Part shown: positions 1 to 6,272 of the stretch, in pieces
Position numbering within the stretch: the first letter of the stretch is position 1
How the letters are laid out: each line of letters begins with the position of its first letter
NCBI GenBank assembly: GCA_964563165.1
Contig: CAZLWA010000066.1
Location: 1 to 6,580 of the forward strand
Reading direction: 5' to 3'
DNA: 6,580 bases
Source of the DNA: CAZLWA01 sp964563165
Lineage (GTDB): Bacteria > CLD3 > SB21
Notes under the pieces: model-generated
The model's database searches: none
What the model saw: the letters and a program-made list of their open reading frames with translations, nothing else
What the model was told of the DNA's origin: nothing
Program-made: the position numbers and the translations under genes

Positions 1-468
1 GAATATTTTATCGCCTTTACCGCGATCGACGACTTTCGTGTCGCCGGTGACGATCTGAACGCCGGCTCTGGCCGCAGCGGCTTTCATCGAAAGCACGATC
101 TTCCAAAGGTCGTCCATGGGGAATCCTTCTTCCAGAATAAAACCGGCGGAAATATAAAGCGGTTTGGCGCCGCACATGGACAGGTCATTCACGGTTCCGT
201 TCACGGCCAATTCCCCGATATCGCCGCCCGGAAAAAAGATCGGCTGAACGACATACGAATCCGTGGAAAAAGCCAAACGGCTTCCATTGAGATTAATGAT
301 CGCACCGTCGTGCTGGACATTCAACAATGGATTATCAAATTGGGAGAAGAACATTTTTTGAATAAGCTGATGCGATAAGGTTCCGCCGCCGCCGTGCGCC
401 AACAGAACTTTTTCGTAACGGCTGATCGGCATCGGACAGCTCAGATCAAAATCCAATTTGTTATCCAT
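1..468 (-). CDS. hypE: HypE, carbamoyl dehydratase for hydrogenase CN ligands (N-terminal 156 residues; continues past the left edge)
   Basis: HypE takes the carbamoyl group made by HypF onto its C-terminal cysteine and dehydrates it with ATP to a thiocyanate, the source of the Fe-bound CN ligands. It belongs to the PurM/AIR-synthase-like ATPase family. Visible here are LLAHGGGGTLSHQLI (residues 22-36), the HDGA segment (53-56), STDSYVVQPIFFPGGDIG (68-85), LAVNGTVNDLSMCGA (87-101) and VTGDTKVVDRGKGD (140-153), all typical of the HypE N-terminal domain. The C-terminal domain and catalytic cysteine lie outside the window, so intactness cannot be judged. The ATG at 466-468 is the only plausible start, because an in-frame TGA lies at 472-474. 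The Shine-Dalgarno is weak (GAAAG at best). It follows hypD after a 44-bp AT-rich gap and is the last operon gene visible. Confidence 0.96.
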   Translation of the reverse strand, partial: MDNKLDFDLSCPMPISRYEKVLLAHGGGGTLSHQLIQKMFFSQFDNPLLNVQHDGAIINLNGSRLAFSTDSYVVQPIFFPGGDIGELAVNGTVNDLSMCGAKPLYISAGFILEEGFPMDDLWKIVLSMKAAAARAGVQIVTGDTKVVDRGKGDKIF

Positions 469-512
469 ATATCAGCGCTTTCGTGAAAATAAAAAATTTA
501 ATTCTTTTAAGC

Positions 513-1637
513 TTAAGGCGCATTCTCCGCCATGTGGCGCAGTGCGTTTTTGTCGAATTTGCCGTAATGAAAATAGGCCGCACAGGCGCCTTCCGAAGAC
601 ACCATCGGCGCACCGAGCGGATTTTCCGGAGTGCATTGAGTTCCGAAAGCGGGACAGGCCATGGGCTTTTTCAGGCCTTGCAGAACTTCTCCGGCGATGC
701 AAACCGACGATTCCTCCTGGGTCAGATCCTGCACATCAAAAAGTTTTTCGGCATCGTAGGCGGCGTACGCCTCGCGTAATTGATACCCGCTTTTCGGAAT
801 GGTGCCGATCCCGCGCCATTTCCTATCAACGGTATCGAAGACCTCCGCGAGCAGACGCTTCGCCGGAACATTACCCTCACGTTGAACGACACGGCTGTAT
901 TGATTTTCCACTTCATACCGTTTTTCTTCCAATTGTTTCACCGCGAAGTAAATGCCTTGCAAAATATCGACCGGTTCAAATCCTGTGACGACAATAGGGA
1001 TCTTATATCGCTCTGCCAGCGGAAGATATTCTTCATAACCCATGACGGTGCACACATGCCCTGCGGCCAAAAATCCCTGAATGCGGGTGTGCGGAGAAGA
1101 AAGCAGGGCTTCGATAGCCGGAGGCACGAGCACATGAGAACATAGGATGGAGAAATTCTTCAGATTTCTTCGGTTCGCCTCGAACACGGACATGGCATTT
1201 GCCGGCGCCGTGGTTTCAAATCCAACGGCAAAGAATACGACCTTCTTGTTGGGATTTTTTTCCGCGATGGCCACCGCGTCCAAAGGAGAATAAACCATCC
1301 GTACGTCGAATCCGTTAGCTTTCACGCTGAGCAGATCGTGCTTCGATCCCGGAACGCGCAGCATATCCCCGAATGACGTAAAGATGACCTCCGGCCGTGA
1401 TGCGATGGCAATAGCTTTGTCGATCATTTCCAGCGGCGTCACACAGACCGGACAACCCGGCCCATGAACCAAAGTTATTTCCGGCGGCAGCAGATCCTCG
1501 ATCCCGTATTTTAATATCGTGTGGGTCTGGCCGCCGCAGATCTCCATAATAGTCCATGGCCGCGTCACGATCCGATGGATCATGGCGGAAAATTGTTTGG
1601 CCGCTTTGGCGTCTCGGTATTCATCAATATATCGCAT
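513..1637 (-). CDS. hypD: HypD, Fe-S scaffold protein for Fe(CN)2CO assembly
   Basis: HypD, with HypC, holds the iron on which CN and CO ligands are assembled before insertion into the hydrogenase large subunit (cytoplasmic). The product is 374 aa, the usual family length. Key motifs are EICGGQTH with C34, the GPGCPVCVT signature with C62 and C65, the VVTGFEPVDIL segment, and a C-terminal C-x14-C-x6-C-x16-C set (C313, C328, C335, C352) that binds the [4Fe-4S] cluster in known HypD. All key cysteines are present. I chose the ATG at 1635-1637 (protein begins MRYIDEYRD, as in the family), 2 nt after the hypC TGA. A TTG two codons upstream (1641-1643) would overlap the hypC stop and is the alternative start. 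No strong Shine-Dalgarno precedes it, so translation is probably coupled to hypC. Confidence 0.97.
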   Translation of the reverse strand: MRYIDEYRDAKAAKQFSAMIHRIVTRPWTIMEICGGQTHTILKYGIEDLLPPEITLVHGPGCPVCVTPLEMIDKAIAIASRPEVIFTSFGDMLRVPGSKHDLLSVKANGFDVRMVYSPLDAVAIAEKNPNKKVVFFAVGFETTAPANAMSVFEANRRNLKNFSILCSHVLVPPAIEALLSSPHTRIQGFLAAGHVCTVMGYEEYLPLAERYKIPIVVTGFEPVDILQGIYFAVKQLEEKRYEVENQYSRVVQREGNVPAKRLLAEVFDTVDRKWRGIGTIPKSGYQLREAYAAYDAEKLFDVQDLTQEESSVCIAGEVLQGLKKPMACPAFGTQCTPENPLGAPMVSSEGACAAYFHYGKFDKNALRHMAENAP

Positions 1638-1639
1638 AG

Positions 1640-1927
1640 TCAACTCGGGTTTGGATGTGATGGGGCATTGAAACGGTTGAGTTCCTCCTCGTCCCGGATG
1701 AGCTCACCCATTTCATTCAGCATTTTTATGGTTTCTTCGGCTTCTTTCTCGTCGATTTTGCTGAGCGCAAATCCGACGTGAACCAAAACGTAGTCGCCCA
1801 CGTTCGCCTCCGGAAGCCATTCCAGACAGACTTCTTTACCGACTCCGCCAAAATCAACTTTGGCCATCCGTAGGGCGGGACCATTTTCGTTAATGGAAAT
1901 TATTTTTCCGGGAACGGCAAGGCACAT
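1640..1927 (-). CDS. hypC: HypC/HupF-family hydrogenase maturation chaperone
   Basis: HypC is a small cytoplasmic chaperone that binds HypD and the hydrogenase large-subunit precursor and carries the Fe(CN)2CO unit between them. The product is 95 aa, within the family range though with a somewhat long polar tail (about residues 80-95). It starts MCLAVPGK, and Cys2, exposed after Met removal, is the invariant ligand. The core VDFGGVGKEVCLEWLPEANVGDYVLVHVGFALSKID is typical of the OB-fold. Its ATG lies inside the end of hypF in another frame, giving a 28-nt overlap. The start is fixed both by the MCLAVPGK motif and by a strong AAAGGAG Shine-Dalgarno 8 nt upstream within hypF. The TGA is 2 nt from the hypD ATG. 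Confidence 0.97.
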   Translation of the reverse strand: MCLAVPGKIISINENGPALRMAKVDFGGVGKEVCLEWLPEANVGDYVLVHVGFALSKIDEKEAEETIKMLNEMGELIRDEEELNRFNAPSHPNPS

Positions 1928-4239
1928 GACTCCATCTCCTTTCTGGAAACTAAATTTTCTTCGCAGGGTAAGGGTAGCGGAAGATTTTCGATTTCAAGCG
2001 AAGCGGCGATCTGGCCTAAAGCAATGCCTCCGTCGTTGGTAGGGACACGCTGATGCCAGTAAGGTTGAAATCCGCCGGATTCGAGTTTGCGCACGGTCGT
2101 TTCCAGTAGCAAAGCATTTTGAAAACATCCGCCGCTCAACAGGACCTTACTTTCGCCGATATGATTGGCCATCGCCAGTATCATTATCGCCAGCGTATTA
2201 TGAAATTTAGCCGCCATGGTGGACAAGGGGATCTTTTTGTCCAACTCCATAAGGATCTGTTCGATCATCGGCTGCCAATCAATGATCCGCAATTTATTTG
2301 ATTTAATCTCAAAATCGTAAGAACTCTTTTCTGCCGGATCGGCGGCATACTCCAGTTTCATAGCCGATTGACCTTCAAAATTTGACTTTTGGCTCACTCC
2401 GATTATGGACGCGGCGGCATCAAATAATCTTCCGGCGCTGGAAGTCATCGGCGTATTTAATTTCTTATCCAGCATCGCGTGCACAAGGCTTACTTCCTGC
2501 GGCGTAAAATGGCTTAAGCGTTCTCGATAATTTCTAAACAGCGTTTCACCGTAAATTTCATAAAAAACTCCCAGCGCGGAAAAGCGAGGTTCTTTCACGG
2601 CTTTTTCACCGCCCGGCAAGCTAAATTGCCGGAATTGTCCGGCGTGCCGGAACGAGATTCCGTCGGTAATAAAAAATTCGCTTCCCCAGATCGTTCCGTC
2701 ATGTCCATAGCCTGTTCCGTCCCACGCTACACCCAGAGCGGGACCCTGAACTTGATTTTCCGCCCGGCAAGCCGCGCAGTGCGCTTCATGATGCTGAATG
2801 CCTATGCGCGGACCATCAAATGCGGCTGCATATTTTGTGGAAAGGTATTCAGGATGCAGGTCATGTACTATTTTGCCGACCGGGGTGTTGTATAACTTTC
2901 TGAAATCGTCAATTGTTTTTCGGAAACTTGAATACGCTTCATACGTGGAGAGGTCACCGATGTGCTGGCTGAGAAAGATCTGCTTATTCTTATACAGCGC
3001 AATGGTGTTTTTCAGATGCCCGCCCACGGCTAATCTTGGAGAATAGTCCGTTTCTGGATAAGTGGGAACGGGTAATGGCGCATACCCGCGTGCGCGGCGC
3101 ATCACCATTTCCCGCCCCAAAATAACCCGGACGATCGAATCATCGACGGGGCGCAGAATGGGGCGATCGTGCGTAAGAAAATAATCCGCGATGCCGTGTA
3201 ATCGTGTGACGGCTTCCTCTTCGTCAATGCACATCGGCTCTTCCGACAGATTGCCGCTGGTGGCAACGATCGGAGAATTCAATTCCGCCATCAGCAAATG
3301 ATGAAGCGGCGTGTACGGCAGCATAACGCCGAAGTACGGATTGCCGGGCGCGGCAGAATTGAAATCATTTAAATTTTTGCGCCGGAGTAAAACGATAGGG
3401 GATTCCGATGAAAGTAACAATCGCTCTTCAAAAGCCGAAACGTCACATATTTCTTTGACCGCACCGAGTGTCGGAAACATGATCGCGAAAGGCTTTTCTT
3501 CGCGGCGTTTTTTTTCACGCAATCGGGCAACGGCTTTCTCATTTCCGGCATCGCAGATCAAATGATAGCCGCCCAATCCTTTAAACGCCAAGGTGGCGCC
3601 CTCGCAGATTTTTTTTACAGCCAAAAGTAGAGCGTCGTTGCGGCGAGACAATACATTCTTTTGAGGGTCCCACAATTCGATGTGCGGTCCGCATTGAGGA
3701 CAGGCGATCGGCTGGGCGTGAAATCTTCGATCGAGCGGATTTTCATATTCCCGTCTGCAGGCATCGCACATTTCGAATGTTTTCATAGACGTATTCGGAC
3801 GGTCATAGGGCAGAGATTCAATAATGGAAAATCTCGGCCCGCAATGCGTGCAATTAATGAACGGGTACCGGTAACGGCGATTATCCGGATCCCGCATTTC
3901 GCGGGCGCATGCTTCGCAGACGGCTATATCGGGCAGAATGAAAGCCGTAGGGTCGCCGCCGGATATACTTTCGCGGATCTCAAAAGTATCGAATCCACCC
4001 GGATCGAGAAATGAAAATTCCATGCCGGTGATGACGGCATGGGGCGGTTTTTCATTCTGAATGCGCAGCACGAATGTATCCAGCAACGCTTTCTCGCCGT
4101 CCGCTTCGATGAAAACACCCATCGGAGAATTGAGGACGTATCCTTTCACATGTATTTCGGCGGCAAGCCGGTAAATAAATGGCCGAAAACCCACACCCTG
4201 CACGGCTCCGCGAATAGCCAGGTGAATTCGTTTTTTCAT
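1900..4239 (-). CDS. hypF: HypF carbamoyltransferase
   Basis: HypF makes carbamoyl-adenylate from carbamoyl phosphate and ATP and transfers the carbamoyl group to the HypE C-terminal cysteine. At 779 aa it is full length, with all four domains in order. The acylphosphatase domain (about 1-92) has GAVQGVGFRPF with Arg19 and Asn37. Two zinc-finger repeats (108-183) each read C-x2-C-x18-C-x2-C: C108/C111/C130/C133 and C158/C161/C180/C183. A YrdC/Sua5-like domain follows (about 200-390, KGLGGYHLICDA at 220-231, ATSGNLSEEP at 326-335). The Kae1-like domain (about 400-745) has the HHEAH metal motif at 483-487, WDGTGYGHDG at 506-515, SGGCFQN at 702-708 and NDGGIALGQ at 735-743. A 36-residue tail after GQ seems long for the family. 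The ATG directly abuts the hypB stop (TAAATG) without a clear Shine-Dalgarno, implying translational coupling. The 3' end overlaps hypC. Confidence 0.98.
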   Translation of the reverse strand: MKKRIHLAIRGAVQGVGFRPFIYRLAAEIHVKGYVLNSPMGVFIEADGEKALLDTFVLRIQNEKPPHAVITGMEFSFLDPGGFDTFEIRESISGGDPTAFILPDIAVCEACAREMRDPDNRRYRYPFINCTHCGPRFSIIESLPYDRPNTSMKTFEMCDACRREYENPLDRRFHAQPIACPQCGPHIELWDPQKNVLSRRNDALLLAVKKICEGATLAFKGLGGYHLICDAGNEKAVARLREKKRREEKPFAIMFPTLGAVKEICDVSAFEERLLLSSESPIVLLRRKNLNDFNSAAPGNPYFGVMLPYTPLHHLLMAELNSPIVATSGNLSEEPMCIDEEEAVTRLHGIADYFLTHDRPILRPVDDSIVRVILGREMVMRRARGYAPLPVPTYPETDYSPRLAVGGHLKNTIALYKNKQIFLSQHIGDLSTYEAYSSFRKTIDDFRKLYNTPVGKIVHDLHPEYLSTKYAAAFDGPRIGIQHHEAHCAACRAENQVQGPALGVAWDGTGYGHDGTIWGSEFFITDGISFRHAGQFRQFSLPGGEKAVKEPRFSALGVFYEIYGETLFRNYRERLSHFTPQEVSLVHAMLDKKLNTPMTSSAGRLFDAAASIIGVSQKSNFEGQSAMKLEYAADPAEKSSYDFEIKSNKLRIIDWQPMIEQILMELDKKIPLSTMAAKFHNTLAIMILAMANHIGESKVLLSGGCFQNALLLETTVRKLESGGFQPYWHQRVPTNDGGIALGQIAASLEIENLPLPLPCEENLVSRKEMESCALPFPEK
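1936..1942 (-). promoter_or_regulatory. Ribosome binding site of hypC inside hypF
   Basis: On the minus strand this reads AAAGGAG, followed after 8 nt by the hypC ATG (1925-1927). It lies within hypF codons, so hypC has its own strong initiation site even though it overlaps hypF by 28 nt. It fixes the hypC start and suggests HypC is made at a high level relative to HypF. Confidence 0.8.
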
Positions 4240-4890
4240 TTAATCTGCCGTTTGTGATTCAAGCCAACGGCACCATTCCGGGATGCCTTGTCCGGTGGTG
4301 CACGAGGTTTCAAAAATTCTTAAGGAAGCGTTAACAGACAAGGCGTTGCTTTTTAAGTTATCCAGCGAGCAATTCACGTACGGCATCAGATCAATTTTGT
4401 TAATGATCAGGACAGAGGCATTTCGAAACATAGCCGGATATTTGAGCGGTTTATCGTCCCCTTCGGTCGTGCTGAGAACGACGACCTTGGTCGCTTCCCC
4501 TAGGTCATAGCCGGCAGGGCAGACTAAATTACCGACATTTTCGATGATCAGCATTTGAATGCCCGTCGGATCAAGTTTCTTAAACGCGTCGCGAACGAGG
4601 TTCGCTTCGAGATGGCAGGCCCCGTTGGTAACGATTTGGACGACGGGCACGTTCAGCGCGTGAACACGCTGGGCATCAAGGTCTGTTTGCACATCGCCTT
4701 CGATCACACCGATTTTAATTTTGTTTTTCAAATTCCGGATCGTCTCTTCGACCAGACTCGTTTTGCCGGATCCGGGCGAGCTTACTAAATTAAATGCAAA
4801 AATTTTGTGTTCGAGAAGGACCTGGCGCATTTCGGCGGCGATGGCGTCGTTCTTTTCCAACACTTTTCGTTCAACAGTTATTAAGCTCAT
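4240..4890 (-). CDS. hypB: HypB, GTPase for nickel insertion
   Basis: HypB is a SIMIBI-class GTPase that, with HypA, drives nickel insertion into the hydrogenase large subunit. The product is 216 aa. It shows a P-loop SPGSGKTS (38-45), GDVQTDLDAQRV (65-76), GACHLEAN with the Cys92-His93 metal pair, ENVGNLVCPAGYDLGE with Cys124, TTEGDDKPLKYP (141-152) and the guanine-specificity motif NKID (164-167). Cys92, His93 and Cys124 match the G-domain metal site known in HypB proteins. It lacks both the N-terminal CxxCGC motif of the E. coli type and the His-rich N-terminal stretch of rhizobial types, so it is the short form with no nickel-storage region. The ATG overlaps the hypA TGA by 4 nt, with an AGGAG Shine-Dalgarno (4896-4900) 5 nt upstream. 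Its stop abuts hypF. Confidence 0.97.
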   Translation of the reverse strand: MSLITVERKVLEKNDAIAAEMRQVLLEHKIFAFNLVSSPGSGKTSLVEETIRNLKNKIKIGVIEGDVQTDLDAQRVHALNVPVVQIVTNGACHLEANLVRDAFKKLDPTGIQMLIIENVGNLVCPAGYDLGEATKVVVLSTTEGDDKPLKYPAMFRNASVLIINKIDLMPYVNCSLDNLKSNALSVNASLRIFETSCTTGQGIPEWCRWLESQTAD

Positions 4891-5249
4891 ACCATCTCCT
4901 GCAGTTGATCATCTAACTCAATCTCCACGATGTTCAGCTCATTCCCGGCAACGATCTGCATATCGGCACTTCCGCATCCGGGACATACGAAAGCAAAGCC
5001 TTCCACGGCCGACTCCCTCTTGCATTCATGGCACCGGAGAGTCAGTGGTACGGAATCAATTTCCAATTTGGCGCCTTCCATCGGGCTGCCGGCAATGAGT
5101 GCGTCGAAACAGAACTGCAGCGAATCGGGAAGTATAGCGGTCATTTTTCCGATCTTCATCCTCACGGCCTTCACGGATTGGCTTTGTCCGGTTGGCACAT
5201 GCTGCTCAACAATGGAGATGATCTCCTGAGCAATGGAAAGTTCGTGCAT
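4887..5249 (-). CDS. hypA: HypA, nickel chaperone with zinc site
   Basis: HypA hands nickel to the hydrogenase large subunit together with HypB. The 120-aa product has the expected length and begins MHELSIAQEII; the N-terminal Met-His-Glu (His2) is the conserved nickel-binding site of the family. The structural zinc site is C-x2-C (C73, C76) and C-x2-C (C89, C92). The C-terminus GNELNIVEIEL is also typical. The ATG has a GGAG Shine-Dalgarno (5257-5260) 7 nt upstream. It lies 21 bp after the permease stop and overlaps hypB by 4 nt, placing all three in one transcript. A hybF-type paralogue cannot be excluded, but the adjacency to hypB makes hypA the natural name. Confidence 0.97.
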   Translation of the reverse strand: MHELSIAQEIISIVEQHVPTGQSQSVKAVRMKIGKMTAILPDSLQFCFDALIAGSPMEGAKLEIDSVPLTLRCHECKRESAVEGFAFVCPGCGSADMQIVAGNELNIVEIELDDQLQEMV

Positions 5250-5270
5250 CGCGCAACTCCAATTAGAAAA

Positions 5271-5939
5271 TTAAAAATACAGCCACACTCCGCCGATCCC
5301 GATAGCGGCGGCGCTCGTAGCGATCAGCAGCTGCTTATAAATTTTTATGCCGCGAAGGGTAAAGCGGCTTAAGACCAGGCCCAAAAAACCCGTGAACATC
5401 ATCATCGCGCTTATGGTTCCAATACCAAAAAACAAAAGATACGTCAGCGCCTCCAGACGTGTGGGGAGCAGCAGAGCCGGCAGCACTCCTAAAAGATGGG
5501 AGCTTCCCGCCAATCCGTGAATGATCCCTACGGCGAATGCGGCATGAGTATGGCGATGCGCTTCGGGCCGGCCGTGGAGTTTGGGCGTACCATGAATATG
5601 AATATGAACGTGCTCGGACCCGTCGTGCGTGTGCTGATGCGTGTGGATATTTTTAGATAAGGCTTTATGAAGCCCCCATACTCCGATGCCTATCAATACG
5701 ATGCCTACGAGGCGTTCGCTGACGGAGGAAATGGCGTCCAGCGGAATAACTTCCCGCGATGCCAAAGCGATCAGTCCTACGAGGAAAACGCCGCCGGTAT
5801 GGCCTAAACCCCATCGAAATCCTATTGTCCACTTGGATTTATTTGTTTCTAAGGCGAGCGGCGAGACCGCCGCAAGATGATCAGGTCCTGATAAAACATG
5901 TATCGACCCCGCAGCCAAGCCCGCAAGCGCTGTAATCAT
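5271..5939 (-). CDS. NicO/UreH-type nickel or cobalt permease with a His-rich loop
   Basis: A 222-aa polytopic inner-membrane protein with about six hydrophobic segments (roughly residues 1-25, 39-60, 77-95, 134-160, 162-190 and 199-222). The first segment carries His14-x5-Asp20-His21 (HVLSGPDHLAAVSPLA), followed by GFRWGLGHTGG (40-50, His47) and GIIHGLAGSSHLLGVLPAL with His141 and His148. These acidic/His membrane motifs are those of UreH/NicO-type transition-metal transporters and resemble the HX4DH signature of NiCoT permeases. Between segments 3 and 4 a loop (97-132) holds 12 histidines, probably a metal-binding or sensing region. As the first gene of a hyp operon it most likely imports Ni2+ for hydrogenase. 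Cobalt specificity, or export as in RcnA, cannot be ruled out from sequence. The ATG has an AGGAG Shine-Dalgarno (5945-5949) 5 nt upstream. Confidence 0.88.
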   Translation of the reverse strand: MITALAGLAAGSIHVLSGPDHLAAVSPLALETNKSKWTIGFRWGLGHTGGVFLVGLIALASREVIPLDAISSVSERLVGIVLIGIGVWGLHKALSKNIHTHQHTHDGSEHVHIHIHGTPKLHGRPEAHRHTHAAFAVGIIHGLAGSSHLLGVLPALLLPTRLEALTYLLFFGIGTISAMMMFTGFLGLVLSRFTLRGIKIYKQLLIATSAAAIGIGGVWLYF

Positions 5940-6041
5940 CGTGTCTCCTGATCAATCAACTTAATTGAGGAACGATTCGGAGCCGGCGAGGCAGGAAACA
6001 CAACCGGCGTTTACAGAGTAGATTGAAAGTTACGTTCCTTC
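5940..6041 (-). promoter_or_regulatory. Predicted 5' leader of the permease-hyp operon, possibly structured
   Basis: If transcription starts near 6041, the leader is about 102 nt. In the transcript AGGAACG (6039-6033) near the 5' end is exactly complementary to CGTTCCT (5974-5968). It encloses GCCGG (6008-6004), which can pair with CCGGC (5986-5982) around a 17-nt loop. The Shine-Dalgarno and an AU-rich stretch lie just outside the long stem. I do not recognise any known riboswitch consensus here. Stems this short arise by chance fairly often. Confidence 0.25.
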
Positions 6042-6047
6042 TAAACA

Positions 6048-6053
6048 AGTATA
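6048..6053 (-). promoter_or_regulatory. Candidate -10 element of the permease-hyp promoter
   Basis: TATACT on the minus strand matches the sigma70-type TATAAT at 5 of 6 positions and predicts a start near 6041. With a 17-bp spacer the -35 hexamer would be TGGTAT (6076-6071), a poor match to TTGACA, so the promoter would need an activator. An alternative -10, CATAAT at 6112-6107, also matches at 5 of 6 positions. Confidence 0.4.
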
Positions 6054-6074
6054 AGTATGGAGACAAAAACATAC

Positions 6075-6090
6075 CATGACTTTTGTCATG
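6075..6090. promoter_or_regulatory. 16-bp perfect dyad CATGAC-N4-GTCATG, candidate CRP/FNR-family operator
   Basis: CATGAC TTTT GTCATG is a perfect inverted repeat of 6-bp arms around 4 bp. Its half-site TGAC and 4-bp spacing resemble the FNR-type layout (TTGAT-N4-ATCAA) in a variant form. The centre (6082.5) is 41.5 bp upstream of the start predicted from the TATACT element, the standard position for class II activation by CRP/FNR proteins. The binding protein is inferred, not shown. A NikR or another dimeric repressor site is less likely because the NikR site has a much wider spacing. Confidence 0.5.
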
Positions 6091-6257
6091 AAAGAACGTG
6101 ATTTGAATTATGAGATACGGCCGGTATCCGGGTGGTTATTTGCCTGATATTGTTTGAATTGCAGGCGTCGCGTGTCTATCAGATGGAGGCGGGTCGGTAT
6201 TCGTAGGCTTCTTTATATTAGTCATGCTGAGGGTTAGCAGGCATTATTCCGCGGCCA

Positions 6258-6272
6258 GGTTGACGGTCAACC
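6258..6272. repeat. Odd-centred perfect inverted repeat over the stop codon of the protease gene
   Basis: The repeat reads GGTTGAC, one base, GTCAACC, with 7-bp arms. It covers the TGA (6267-6269) of the upstream gene. In RNA it could form a 6-bp stem with a 3-nt loop, but no T tract follows on the minus strand, so it is not a standard terminator. It could be a weak 3'-end hairpin or a protein-binding site. Confidence 0.4.

Larger units (their letters stand above)
5940..6266. other. Intergenic region with probable operon promoter and leader
   Basis: This 327-bp gap between the protease-like gene and the permease encodes no recognisable protein. From the permease outward it holds an AGGAG Shine-Dalgarno, a leader with inverted repeats (5968-6039), a TATACT -10 candidate (6048-6053) and the 16-bp dyad at 6075-6090. 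The part from about 6091 to 6257 shows no convincing signal: only short imperfect inverted repeats and a 29-codon open frame without a Shine-Dalgarno. No rho-independent terminator with a T tract is visible for the upstream gene. Confidence 0.7.

Noticed and set aside
458..988. Plus-strand open frame of 176 codons antisense to hypD/hypE
   Set aside because: The product is Arg/Pro/Cys-rich low-quality sequence, typical of a shadow frame, and it lies opposite the strongly conserved HypD and HypE coding sequence.
1641..1643. TTG as the hypD start codon
   Set aside because: The ATG at 1635-1637 gives the family-typical MRYIDEYRD N-terminus; the TTG would add only two residues and overlap the hypC stop.
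3661..4014. Plus-strand open frame of 117 codons opposite hypF
   Set aside because: It is antisense to the zinc-finger region of HypF and shows no family motif; the minus-strand frame explains the region.
5537..5651. Repeated ATG/GTG-rich pattern on the plus strand that looks like a small repeat array
   Set aside because: It is the reverse complement of the His codons (CAT/CAC) of the permease loop, not a DNA repeat element or CRISPR.
6114..6128. Inverted repeat GATAC-N5-GTATC, and GCCTG/CAGGC arms at 6142-6166
   Set aside because: These have 5-bp arms with no T tract or promoter geometry; chance is the simpler explanation.
6136..6225. Minus-strand 29-codon open frame (starts MTNIKKPTNTDPPP) in the intergenic region
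   Set aside because: It has no Shine-Dalgarno, no recognisable motif, and only chance-level length. It could be a small peptide but nothing supports it.
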